Assembly: GCA_023014335.1 (NCBI GenBank)
Contig: JAECYW010000005.1
Coordinates: forward strand, 620,001 to 684,000
Direction: 5' to 3'
DNA: 64,000 nt
Origin: Galerina marginata
Lineage: Eukaryota; Basidiomycota; Agaricomycetes; Agaricales; Galerinaceae
This document shows positions 21,938 to 34,000 of the stretch, piece after piece. Below the pieces are notes generated by a model. The model ran no database searches, was not told where the DNA came from, and worked only from the letters and a program-made list of their open reading frames with translations. Position 1 is the stretch's first letter. Each line of letters begins with the position of its first letter. The translations under genes were made by a program, and so were the position numbers.

Positions 21938-23232
21938 TCTTGAGTTTCATTGGCGTTTGTGCCGTATTATGTTGCTCCATCTCAATCACTATATTTTCTG
22001 ATGTCTTTGTCCCTGATATTGAGGTTCTTGGCGGATTTTGGCTTTACTGAGTCAGATCTGTTGTCTATGCTTGCTTTATTCATTGTCCTGCATTGAAGAA
22101 AGTCTTTCATCTTTTATATATCATATGGTGCAGTTGAAAGCTAACAACTCTGGTTTAATTGCCAGCTGTTAAATCAATCTTTATGACCATTCTGTAGCCC
22201 TGGAGTTAAATCTTTGCCGAGCACAGCCAATTTGATTTTTTTTGGTTTTTCTTTCAAATATAAACCACAAGGTAAACATGGCTTTTAGTTTGAATTTAAA
22301 CAATGATTATATTATGAGTTCTTACGTTAGTAAAAGAACTTGTTCTTATTCTGACTTTCCGCTAATTTGCTTGCAGTGCGACCTCATTTCTCGTTGATTT
22401 TCTCTCACGGCTTCACCTTTTTTGTAGTTTTTGTTCCTAGTTGCTACAAATGTTTGTAGTCTTTTAATTCAAAAAATGAAGTCATGAGAACACATTTAAT
22501 GACAACTTTGATTGATTGGTGATGCATCATTTTCCCTAGTAACCATCTGTTGCACATTGCCAATGTGATTGATTCCCAAAACAATACATCATTCAATTGC
22601 CCAACTGCTAAACCTTCTTAATAAAAACTGATCCCATTAATTTTCCAAGTAATATCCTTTTTTTTTCAGGAAAATTGGTGCAGAATAGCATAAAATACAT
22701 CAATCCTCAGTATTGATTGCTTAAAGTAACACATTCTAAATTTAGCTTGATTGATTGATGGGATCAATGACATCACATTGCTATATTTATGACATCAGAT
22801 CCATCACTTCCCTTGGTAACCAATGATGCAATACTCTGATATGCCATCAACGACTCTTATAATGCCCATACGTCACCAAATAGTCCGATTCCCGCAACGC
22901 ACATTTAGTATGATTTATAGCCCTGAATTTTCTAAAAATTTTACAATTTATTTCATCAGAATCCGTGAAGAATTGATAGAGATACGCCTAAAATAAATAC
23001 TTATGTGTATGAATATTGCACATTAATGACATCACAATCCTTAATTGACTGATGATGCACGCCAAGGTCAAAAATGGGTTGACTATAGTCATTTTTGACC
23101 TCGGCATGCGTCATGCTGTGCACAATGTCGATCATGATCCAATTATTAGGCTTTTAGCATGCAGATCTGATCTGCAGGGTGAGAATGTTATGTAATAAAT
23201 CCGGAAAAAATATTGAAAAATAGCCTGAAATT
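21938..23232. other. Non-coding AT-rich stretch with one strong hairpin
   Basis: A partial left end of the Helitron-like family lies at about 22317-22345 (gagttcttacgttagtaaaa). At 23061-23105 is a 16-bp hairpin: GCCAAGGTCAAAAATG pairs with CATTTTTGACCTCGGC (one mismatch) around a 13-base loop. A copy of the shared module lies at about 22917-22985. No gene. Confidence 0.5.
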
Positions 23233-23835
23233 TTCTGATTACAAATATATTAATATCATGTGACCAGGTAATTTCCTCATTGAGAAATGACTTTTGGACG
23301 CGAGTCTGCAAATCAGTAATCAGGCTCTAACATGCTCAGTTCTGACTCAAATTACATAATTTTAATATCAGAAAATCCAGAAAATTTAGGGCAATAAAAT
23401 AGGTGGATAAATATTTGCAAATATTTGGTTCTGTTTGTATTATTCAAGAAATAAGCATTTTGCATCCAAGCATGGGAAAGTTGTGGAAAGCAAAAAAAAA
23501 TTGTAAAATAAGAGAAATTTTTTCTGAGTTCAAATATACTTATACCATGCAATTTGATAACTTAATTGTCAAGCAAATGCCCAAGATAAGAGATTAAATA
23601 TATTATAATATCATAGCTTCCTGGATTCTTGTTCAAATATCATGAATTTTGTATCATAAAATTTGCAAAATTCTGGGTTATCTGCTGAGTATATTTATGC
23701 TCACAAATATTGACAAATATTTCCACTATTCCTTAAATACTTCAATTTATTATTCAAATGAATGATTTCATTACTAATTGTAAATGCTGAGGAATTGTGT
23801 GATTTTTTTTTGAGTCTTTAAATATTTTATGCTGT
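23233..23835 (+). repeat. Dispersed 600-bp repeat, copy 2
   Basis: Direct repeat of 2262-2860 (see there). It ends where the transposon terminus at 23843 begins. Confidence 0.6.
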
Positions 23836-23842
23836 TTTTATT

Positions 23843-24363
23843 CACTTCAGTGACCCACTAAACATAACCTACTAGGTTGATTAATTTCTGATAGGAAATA
23901 CAATCTAGAGGAGGCTCAGAAAGATTTTGTAGAAACATATTTCAGCCAAATATTCTTTTTTCTCCCGAAACATTCCTCTATACTGAAAGGATTATTTTTC
24001 AAAAATGAATAATGTTTCTTGCTATAAATATTTTATACATAAATATAGAAATATTTATGTGACGGGCAGAAAGGTTTTCTTGTTTCAGAATATATTTGTT
24101 CTTAGAGAATATATTTGTTGCTGAAGGGGTGTCAGGGGTCCTTTCAGTGCCAAAAGTTTTCTGGGCATTTCTGGTCCTTGCTAGGATAGGTAAGAGCCCC
24201 ACAGGTGTAATACAGCAAGTAATACCAGAAAGAGCAGGCCAAAGAAGGAATAAAGCAATGTACTAAATTATAATTATCAGAAAAGCAAAAAATATTACCA
24301 TTTAATTTATTACTGCTGTAGATTAATAATAGTAACATGACAATTAAAGTAACTTAGTTTACA
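23843..24363 (+). mobile_element. One-ended relative of the 5.76-kb foldback element
   Basis: It begins CACTTCAGTGACCC, then 'aggttgattaatttctgata' and 'ggaaatacaatct', matching the arm of the 9715-15473 element. Similarity continues patchily to 'gctaggatagg' (24180). No second terminus or target duplication was found, so the copy is truncated. Confidence 0.6.
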
Positions 24364-24414
24364 ATGAGGCTAATACAAATATGGAGAAGAATTTATTCCC
24401 GTATGTCTTGTATG

Positions 24415-25206
24415 TTTGCTTTGAAATTGTCTATGACATGTGAAAGCTCACAGCTATATTGTCCTGGATCTTTGCTTTGCCATTGTCTATTTTTCTTGTC
24501 CTGGATTTTGGCCTTGACATTATCAATGGCATTGGAACAGTTGCGGCTATATTGTCCTGGATCTTAGCCTTGATGTTATCAATGGTATTGGAACAGTCGC
24601 GGCTATATAGTCCTGGATCTTAGCCTTGACGTTATCAATGGTATTGGAACAGTCGCGGCTATAAAGTCCTGGATCTTAGCCTTAACGTTATCTATGGTGT
24701 CAGAGGACTCGACTTTCTTGTCCTGGATCTTAGCCTTGACGTTATGTATGGTGTCAGAGGACTCGACTTTCTTGTCCTGGATCTTAGCCTTGACGTTATC
24801 AATGGTATTGGAATAGTCGCGGCTATATAGTCCTCGACTTTCTTGTCCTGGATCTTGGCCTTGACGTTATCAATGGTATTGGAACAGTCGCGGCTATATA
24901 GTCCTGGATCTTAGCCTTGACATTATCAATGGTATTGGAACAGTCGCGGCTATATAGTCCTGGATCTTAGCCTTGACGTTATCTATGGTGTCAGAGGACT
25001 CAACTTTCTTGTCCTGGATCTTAGCCTTGACGTTATCAATGGTATTGGAACAGTCGCGGCTATATAGTCCTGGATCTTAGCCTTGACGTTATCTATGGTG
25101 TCAGAGGACTCGACTTTCTTGTCCTGGATCTTAGCCTTGATGTTATCAATGGTATTGGAACAGTCGCGGCTATATTGTCCTGGATCTTAGCCTTGACATT
25201 GTCAAA
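24415..25206 (-). repeat. Ubiquitin-derived minisatellite, array A
   Basis: About 15 tandem units of 54 or 56 bp. The minus strand of the 54-bp unit reads KKVESSDTIDNVKAKIQD, which is ubiquitin V17-K33 (fungal form VESSDTIDNVKxKIQDK) with one added K. The 56-bp unit reads YSRDCSNTIDNVKAKIQD but shifts the frame by two bases. Mixed 54/56 spacing breaks any long frame, so the array is best seen as a satellite derived from a ubiquitin gene rather than a protein-coding repeat. No other part of ubiquitin is visible. Confidence 0.75.
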
Positions 25207-25227
25207 ACATTTTCACACAAGGTCTAA

Positions 25228-27408
25228 ACTTGGTCAGAGGCCATTGCTGCGCATGGCAAAAACAAGTTCTTACTTTGGGGGTGAGGCAGTACCTGGAGAA
25301 ATGTTATTACATAAATACATGTTAAATAAGTAAATAATATGTAGTCCGCTCAAATCTGAACCAATTGGGATAATCTTATACTCAAAAAAAGCAGAAAAAT
25401 GAGGCGGATCTAACAAGCCTAAAACGGCCTGGTCACGTGACCAGGAAGGCCCTGATTTTTACGATTTTTTTGATACCAAGATCATAAAAATTGGCCCAGT
25501 AATGGCTGAGATACAGAAACCATGCAGGGTCACTATAGCAGTGGGAGAATTTCCAACCATTGCGTTAGGAATGTTTTCTGCCTGCTATGCAGGCCGGAAA
25601 ACAAGTTCTTTTACTACGTAAGAACTTGTAACAAGATTAATTAATTGACTACAATAAGAACTTGTAATAAGATTAGTTCATACGTCACTTAGTTTTTATC
25701 AGATTTCCTTGAAATAAAGTGTGTAATTATCAGAAAAATCAGGGCTAAAAGATGGTGTCACATGCGTATTGTCACATCTTTATGTGACTTACCAAATGCG
25801 GAATATTGTTGAAAACATAGTAAATAAGCTATATTGAGAGATTTTAAAGACATTAAAATAAAATAAAAATACTGATAATGTTTTTTTTATCTAAGAGATG
25901 GTCTGTGCACACATATCACATGACATATCCCTGAGAATATTTTGGTCCAAGTTGGTGCATTACCAAATCCAAGGCAATTGCACAAAGTCCTGCTGTGAGT
26001 TTGATTATGTAAGCTTCTAGAACATTATTTCCATGTTATTTGGTCATGTTTTGCAATGTTTGGTGTGCCTTTTATGGGTTATCCAGTCAGTTTAACACCA
26101 ATTTTCGGATTTTCACCAAGTTGAGCTGACTGTTTGCCTGATTTGGACACCATGACATCATTGCAAAACATATGTAAATATTTGTACATTATTCTAGATT
26201 GGTCTGGGCAACACATTTTAGCATATTTAGCTCACTGAAATCTGTTTTAAGTGTAAATTCACACAAATTTGCGCTTTTTGGGTCGTGTGAGCAGGTCACA
26301 TGACCTAATCAACCCTGGATACACATGCCACATGAAAGCCCTGATTTTTACGATTTTTTTGATACCAAGATCATAAAAATTGGCCCAGTAATGGCTGAGA
26401 TACAGAAACCATGCAGGGTCACTATAGCAGTGGGAGAATTTCCAACCATTGCGTTAGGAATGTTTTCTGCCTGCTATGCAGGCCGGAAAACAAGTTCTTT
26501 TACTACGTAAGAACTTGTAACAAGATTAATTAATTGACTACAATAAGAACTTGTAATAAGATTAGTTCATACGTCACTTAGTTTTTATCAGATTTCCTTG
26601 AAATAAAGTGTGTAATTATCAGAAAAATCAGGGCTAAAAGATGGTGTCACATGCGTATTGTCACATCTTTATGTGACTTACCAAATGCGGAATATTGTTG
26701 AAAACATAGTAAATAAGCTATATTGAGAGATTTTAAAGACATTAAAATAAAATAAAAATACTGATAATGTTTTTTTTATCTAAGAGATGGTCTGTGCACA
26801 CATATCACATGACATATCCCTGAGAATATTTTGGTCCAAGTTGGTGCATTACCAAATCCAAGGCAATTGCACAAAGTCCTGCTGTGAGTTTGATTATGTA
26901 AGCTTCTAGAACATTATTTCCATGTTATTTGGTCATGTTTTGCAATGTTTGGTGTGCCTTTTATGGGTTATCCAGTCAGTTTAACACCAATTTTCGGATT
27001 TTCACCAAGTTGAGCTGACTGTTTGCCTGATTTGGACACCATGACATCATTGCAAAACATATGTAAATATTTGTACATTATTCTAGATTGGTCTGGGCAA
27101 CACATTTTAGCATATTTAGCTCACTGAAATCTGTTTTAAGTGTAAATTCACACAAATTTGCGCTTTTTGGGTCGTGTGAGCAGGTCACATGACCTAATCA
27201 ACCCTGGATACACATGCCACATGAAAGCCCTGATTTTTACGATTTTTTTGATACCAAGATCATAAAAATTGGCCCAGTAATGGCTGAGATACAGAAACCA
27301 TGCAGGGTCACTATAGCAGTGGGAGAATTTCCAACCATTGCGTTAGGAATGTTTTCTGCCTGCTATGCAGGCCGGAAAACAAGTTCTTTTACTACGTAAG
27401 AACTTGTA
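25228..27408 (-). mobile_element. Helitron-like element with two identical 889-bp tandem units
   Basis: Right end at 25228-25275; left-end hairpins at about 25600, 26489 and 27378. Successive left ends are exactly 889 bp apart, and the two 889-bp units look identical by eye. The flanks join as ggtctaa|aaatatttccc; the unoccupied homologous site at about 27755-27775 reads ggtctaaaaatattttc, giving a precise T^T insertion (element strand) without duplication. No coding capacity. Confidence 0.85.
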
Positions 27409-28565
27409 AAATATTTCCCACTTAGTTCAGAAGATATTTTTTGAATCTTAGCCTTGATGTTATTAATGGTAATGGAATAGTCACGGTTATATTGTCCTGG
27501 ATCTTCACTTTGACATTGTCTATGGTGTCGGAGGACTCGACATTTGGCTTCTCGATCTTTGCCTTGACATTGTCAATGGTATTGGAACAGTTGTGGCTAT
27601 ATTGTCATGAATCTTTGCTTTGACATCGTCTATGGTGTCGGAGCACTCAACTTTCTTGTCCTAGATCTTAGCCTTGACATTATCAATGGTATTGGAACAG
27701 TCACAGCTATATTGTCCTGAATCTTTGCTTCGACAATGTCAAAACATTTTCACACTGAGGTCTAAAAATATTTTCAGGCACAAACAATATTTTCCCACAT
27801 AGTTCTGACAATATTTTTTGAATGTTGGCCTTGACATTATCTCCGGTCTTGGAATAGTCAAGGCTATATTGTCCTGGAATATTGCTGTTGGAGCACTTGC
27901 CTTGCTTGTCTTGGATCTGTGCCTTGATATTATAAATGGTATTGGAATATTTGCGGCTATATTGTCCTGGATCTTTGCTTTGACATTGTCTATTTAGCTT
28001 GTCTATATTGTTCTGAATCTTCGCTTTGACATTGCCTACAGCATTGGAGGACTCGACATTCGGCTTCTGGATCTTTGCCTTGACATTATTAATGATAATG
28101 GAATAGTTGCAGCTATATTGTCCTGGATCTTTGCTTTGAGATTGTCTATGGTGTCAGAGGATTCGACATTCTGCTTGACATTTGGCTTCTGGATCTTTGC
28201 CTTGACATTGTCAATGGTATTGGAATAGTTGCAGTTCTATTGTCCTGAATCTTTGCTTTGACATTGTCTATGGTGTCGGAGGACTTGACATTCGGCTTCT
28301 AGATTTTTGCCTTGACATTGTCAATGGTATTGGAATAGTCGCGGTTCTATTGTCCTGAATCTTCGCTTTGACATTGTCTATGGTGTTGGAGAACTCGACA
28401 TTCGGCTTCTGGATCTTTGCCTTGACATTGTCAATGGTATTGGAATAGTCGCGGTTCTATTGTCCTGGATCTTAGCCTTGACATTGTCTATGGTGTTGGA
28501 GAACTCGACATTCGGCTTCTGGATCTTTGCCTTGACATTGTCAATGGTATTGGCACAGTCGCGGT
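27409..28565 (-). repeat. Ubiquitin-derived minisatellite, array B
   Basis: About 18 diverged units of the same kind. Several include IQKPNVE between units (NTIDNVKAKIQKPNVEFSNT in the minus frame). A non-repeat linker (about 27735-27830) contains the unoccupied homologue of the site used at 25227/27409. Confidence 0.7.
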
Positions 28566-29847
28566 TACAAGTTCTTACGTAGTAAAAGAACTTGTTTTCC
28601 GGCCTGCATAGCAGGCAGAAATGGTTTCTAACGCAATGGTTGGAAATTCTCCCACTGCTATAGTGACCCTGCATGGTTTCTGTATCTCAGCCATTACTGG
28701 GCCAATTTTTATGATCTTGGTATCAAAAAATTTGTAAAAATCAGGGCTTTCATGTGGCATGTGTATCCAGGGTTGATTCGGTCATGTGACCTGTTCACAC
28801 GACCCAAAAAGCGCAAATTTGTCTGAATTTCCACTTGAAACAGATTTCAGTGGGCTAAATATGCTAAAATGTGTTGCCCAGACAAATCTAGAATAATGGA
28901 CAAATATTTACATATGTTTTGCAGTGATGTCATGGTGTCCAAATGTGGCAAACAGCCAGCTCAACTTGGTGAAAATCACAAAATCAGTGTTAAACTGACT
29001 GGATAAACCCTAAAAGACACACCAAACATTGCAAAACATGACCAAATAACATGGAAATAATGTTCTAGAAGCTTACATAATCAAACTCACAGCAGGACTT
29101 TGTGCAATTGCCTTGGATTTGGTAATGCACCAACTTGGACAAAAATATTCTCAGGGATATGTCATGTGATATGTGTGCACAGACCATCTTTTAGGTAAAA
29201 AAACATCATTAGTATTTTTATTTTATTTTAATGCCTTTAAAATCTCTTAAAATGGCTTATTTACTGTGTATTTCAAACAATATTCCGCATTTGGTAAGTC
29301 ACATGAAAATGTGACAATACATATGTGACACCATTTTATAGCCCTGATTTTTCTGATAATTACACACTTTATTTCAAGGCAATCCGATACAAACTAAGCG
29401 ACGTATAAATTAATCTTGTTACAAGTTCTTACGTAGTAAAAGAACTTGTTTTCCGGCCTGCATAGCAGGCAGAAATGGTTTCTAACGCAATGGTTGGAAA
29501 TTCTCCCACTGCTATAGTGACCCTGCATGGTTTCTGTATCTCAGCCATTACTGGGCCAATTTTTATGATCTTGGTATCAAAAAATTCGTAAAAATCAGGG
29601 CCTTCCTGGTCACGTGACCAGGCCGTTTTAGGCTTGTTAGATCCGCCTCATTTTTCTGCTTTTTTTGAGTATAAGATCATCCCAATCGGTTCAGATTTGA
29701 GCGGACTGTCTATTATTTCCGTCTTTAACATTTATTTATTTAATTCTTTATTTAATATCCATTATTTAATCACAGGTCCCTAGGTACTGACTCACCCCAA
29801 AGTAAGAACTTGTTTTTGCCATGCGCAGCAATGGCCTCTGACCAAGT
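28566..29847 (+). mobile_element. Composite Helitron-like element inside the minisatellite
   Basis: Left ends at 28566 and about 29420, right end at 29804-29847 with the GCCATGCGCAGCAATGGC hairpin and CTCTGACCAAGT tail. Host flanks join as gtcgcggt|tctattatcc, and neighbouring minisatellite units read gtcgcggttctattatcc, so insertion was exactly between two T residues, with no duplication or loss. No coding capacity. Confidence 0.9.
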
Positions 29848-30250
29848 TCTATTATCCTGAATCTTCGCTTTGATGTTATATATGGTGTCAGAGGACTCAA
29901 CTTTCTTGTCCTGGATTTTAGCCTTGACATTGTCTATGGTGTTGGAGAACTCGACATTCGGCTTCTGGATCTTTGCCTTGACATTGTCAATGGTATTGGA
30001 ATAGTCGCGGTTTTATTGTCCTGGATCTTAGCCTTGACATTGTCTATGGTGTTGGAGAACTCGACATTCGGCTTCTGGATCTTTGCCTTGACATTGTCAA
30101 TGGTATTGGAATAGTCGCGGTTCTATTGTCCTGAATCTTCGCTTTGACATTGTCTATGGTGTCGGAGGACTTGACATTCGGCTTCTGGATCTTTGCCTTG
30201 ACATTGTCAATGGTATTGGCACAGTCGCGGTTCTATTATCCTGAATCTTC
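29848..30250 (-). repeat. Ubiquitin-derived minisatellite, array C
   Basis: Continuation of array B beyond the inserted element: about 7 units ending in unique sequence at about 30250. Confidence 0.7.
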
Positions 30251-31006
30251 GCTTCTGAAGTATGGTTAATTTCTAATTTCTCAGTTACATTCTGCACATG
30301 ATCAGAACACATGAAAAGCATAATCAAATTATTAGTGTCCTGTGAAAACCCCCAATTTACTAATACCAGACATGCATCAACAATAAACATGCAGTGATAC
30401 GTAGCAAAAGGAAATCCTGAAACTAGACCATGATGTATGCAAAGTAGAAACTGTAAAGACAGGAATGCTCTGCTAAGCAGTGGAAGAGAGTACGTTAATA
30501 AATAAAATGCAGGAAGGATTGCCGTTCCAAGTAGAGAAAGCCTGGAGAAATTAATGCCTAAGTAATTGAAAAACAAAATGAATGTGACAGTAAACAAACA
30601 AAGTCTATTTACAAAAGGAATGAATATGAATAAGGCAATTAGAAAGAAAGTAAATGTAGTCAAAGAATGTGATTGTAAACAAGAAAACAAAAGGAATGGA
30701 CAAGCACTCAGGCTAAAAATTAGAAGAGAAATAAAGGGAGTAAATTAGTGTAAATTAAAAGAAACAAAAGTCATATGAAACAAGGCAAAGAATGTGATTG
30801 TAAACAAGAAAACCAAAGGAATGAACAAGCACTAAGGGTAAAATTAGAAGAGAAATAAAGGGAGTAAATGAGTGTAAATTAAAAGAAACAAAAGTCATAT
30901 GAAACAAGGAGTTATTGGAAAATAAAACCAGCGCACTTTCTACATAGGCATTAAAATGAAAACAAAAAAGGCAATGCACTACTCATCTCGTCAGCCAAAC
31001 CACTGG
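30251..31006. repeat. Unassigned stretch with a 124-bp tandem duplication
   Basis: Units start at 30662 and 30786 ('aaagaatgtgattgtaaaca') with about 95% identity by eye and end at about 30910. The minus strand is open for 178 codons and hydrophobic, but this follows from A-rich plus-strand sequence running into the minisatellite, so no gene is called. The stretch is also the 3' flank of the next gene. Confidence 0.5.
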
Positions 31007-34000
31007 TTAATTGGTATCCTCAGGCAGGTAAACTTCTCTGCTAGGGCCTTCCTGGCCTGTCCTGCTGTATCGTGTCATGTAAAATCGGTCATATGGAGCA
31101 TTACCCGACCTATCCTCATCTTCCTGATGTTCTTCATCATCAAAATGAACAGAACGGGGGTGTGCAATTGAAACCGGAGCGGACGACTTTGGAACAGATT
31201 GGGAAGCAGGATTATAGGCCAATAAACCACGTTTTGAAGGAGGAACCTTGTTTTTGGTGGAATAAAAAGAACCAGGAGACACTGCTGGGCCTGATCGAGA
31301 GGAGGTACCAAGGGGCTGGCCTTTAAGATGCTGTGCAGGCTGAGTACGGCCAAGTTCGCTGCGATAGGGAAATCGTTGCTCGTTTTCACGTTGGTGGGCT
31401 GGTTTTTTGCGCAAAGTAACCTCGGGATAGTCAAAGTCGAAAAGATCATCCTTCGCGCTTACAGGTAAACTTTCAGGACCATGAACGTCATAGCCAGTGA
31501 AAGAACCATCATGGGAAGGCAGACTAGCAGCTGCGATACGAGCTTGCAATCGGCGGATTTCCTTCTGATAGTCAGCAATCTCCGAATTTTTGACTGGGGA
31601 GGTGGTTTGAGTGGGAGTAGACTGATTAACAGCAGAGGATATGAGAAGGGTACGACCAGAAGGTACTGCCGTGTGATTTGCCGATTTCGCAGATTTCGAA
31701 TGAAGAGGAGCAGTAGATGCTGATGATGACTTTGACTTCGGATGTGGAGCAGAAATAGAGACTGAATGTCCAGTGTTACCAGAAGCTAGCTTGACATCTT
31801 GTACCATGACCAGGACTTTGTCTTCATTTGATACCAGCAGTGGTATTTTGAAATATGCAGCCGAACCAACAGGAATTTTCTGCTCCTCTAAATTTTAAAA
31901 TTTATAAGTATTACTCAAATTCAAAGAACAAATAAACATACCTTTACTCCAAGGAACGACCTTAAGTTTTCCTTTATCAAGCATGTCGACAAGATGCTTC
32001 CATGCTTGTAACGATTGCTTCGCAGGATCAAAAAGGCCTTGATGAGGGTAGGTTGGAACCATAAGATCAGGCCATCCAACAATGCGGAAATTATAGGCCA
32101 CTGCTCGCTCAGTCAAATTAACCCATGGAACTGTCTTACGACCAGCCAGCCCAGGAGCAGCAGAATCTGATAAAAATCATTAGTCTATATCCTAACAAAC
32201 AATAGACAAGAAAGCAACTTACTGATCTGTCTGCGAACTTCATTTGAGAATTCCTGACGATATTGTGGCTTCGTCTTATTATCAGCCTCAGCTGGTGAAT
32301 TGGCCTTTTCTGAAGCTATATCCTTATCTTCAGCAGGTTTCTTTCTGGTCAGCATAGCCTTGAGTCGAGCATCCACCAGCCCAGCCCTAGAAAAATGTTA
32401 ACATTCTATATATGCACCAAAAAAAATGCTCCAAACCTGTACTTGTCGGTAATGTTGTCGATCAGACTTTGGACATGGAACTTGTGAGTCTTAATGAGCA
32501 TTTCACCAGCGTCATTTCCTGCAATGACTCCTGAATTCTGACGGGCTACTGCATTGGTACCAACATGAACAATTGCTCCAAAAGCAAGGAAGTCCTTGTT
32601 TAGTCGATTAACACCAGTCAGCTAAATGAGTAACATAATATTAGCACATAAATCATTAGACGATTTGAGAATAAAACATACGACAGCTTGGATTTGTCGT
32701 TCTGCTGCTAACAGGCGACGAGCAGGATTAAGTGTTGCTGTTTCATCTGATGCAAGGTCTTCCAAGTCCTTCTCAACTTTCTCCCGAAAAGCTTGACGTT
32801 CATCTTTCGGAAGTTTTTTATAGTCACGGTACTCCCGCTTAACAGTTCTACGAAAGTCATCCACTATAAATTCAATAATCAGTAAAGTGAATATCATAAA
32901 AGAAAGATAACTTACATCCTTCAATCTCAGCATCAGTTGCATTCCTGGCCCTCCACTGCTGGAATTTGTTCCAAAAATTGACTGCCCGCATCAAAGGGTT
33001 GGCAATGTTAGCATATTGCAAAACCTTCTCTTCGGTCATCCTGTTGGCCTTAGCATACTTGGCTACCAGCTTCGCAAAATCTTCTCCAAGCTTTCTTGCA
33101 CCAGCAGTGGAAGTGTGCGAAATACGGCCGACTTTGATATCTCCCTTTGGACCCTCCTCATCAACTGTTGAACCATCCGACTGGTGATCTTCATCAACTG
33201 ACTGGTGATCTTCGACAGCTTTTTGTTTCCCTTTATCGAGCTTGGCATGAACAGGGTGACTTGGGCTTGACGCGACTACATCATCAGCCAATCCCATATC
33301 ATCCGAATCGACTGTCTCCGAAAGCTCCTCTCGACGATCCCGGAAGGCCCGCGTCACCTTCGCCTCATGGCGCAATTTTTCGAAGTCAGACCCACTGGTC
33401 CCACTTTCAGTCGGCGGAGTCGAGTTCCTGCGGTTCTTACGAGGTGGTCCAGTTTTGAAGGTGTTGCTTTGCACAAGCAGCTGGCTGAATGATGAGAGAG
33501 GGCGTGAAGGTGGTGCAACAAATATATCATCGCCTCCACGGCGGGAACGAGCCTCGGTAACCTCATCAAGCCCACCACCATATGCTTCATCATGCACTAG
33601 GCCTGGCCCATCACTCTCGTCTTCCGTATGACCACTTTTGATAGGGTCAAAAACCCCATCGCGATGTTCGTCATCGTCGTCGTCGTCCATCCTGCCGTCG
33701 TCCGATGGCTCAGTCTCATCACCTGTGTCGGTATCCTCCTTCTCGCCGTCGGTCGTGTCGTCAGTATCATCGCTCGTATCGTCGTCGGTATCTGGGCCTT
33801 TCCTCGGCACAGAAGTACCGGTACGGCGGGTTATAACAATGCCGTCGAACTTAAGACCGCCCGTTCTGATAACCTTGGGCTTCATAGCCGCCGCGAGCTT
33901 CTTGCGAGTTCCCGAACCGGCAGCCGACAATTGGCCATAGGCCTCGGAGGTCTTCTTCGCAGCAAGCTGGGCTAGCTTAGCCTTCCGTTCGGCGCGCGTT

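Noticed and set aside
24415..25206. Tandem array read as a polyubiquitin-like gene
   Set aside because: Only residues 17-33 are present, there is no GG processing site, and 54/56-bp spacing breaks the frame.
24415..25206. Regularly spaced repeats as a CRISPR array
   Set aside because: Units are contiguous without unique spacers, and the context is eukaryotic.
26325..27399. Repeated 61-codon frames starting MPHESPDFYDFFDTKI
   Set aside because: They are translations of the Helitron-like element's left-end region, repeat exactly with the 889-bp unit, and end in the terminal hairpin.
30154..30690. 178-codon hydrophobic minus-strand frame resembling a membrane protein
   Set aside because: It arises from A-rich plus-strand repeats and runs into the ubiquitin-derived satellite in a shifted frame. 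There is no start context or conserved motif.
1..31000. LTR retrotransposons
   Set aside because: No paired long terminal repeats in direct orientation with TG...CA ends, and no gag, reverse transcriptase or integrase motifs were seen; long direct repeats here fit other classes.
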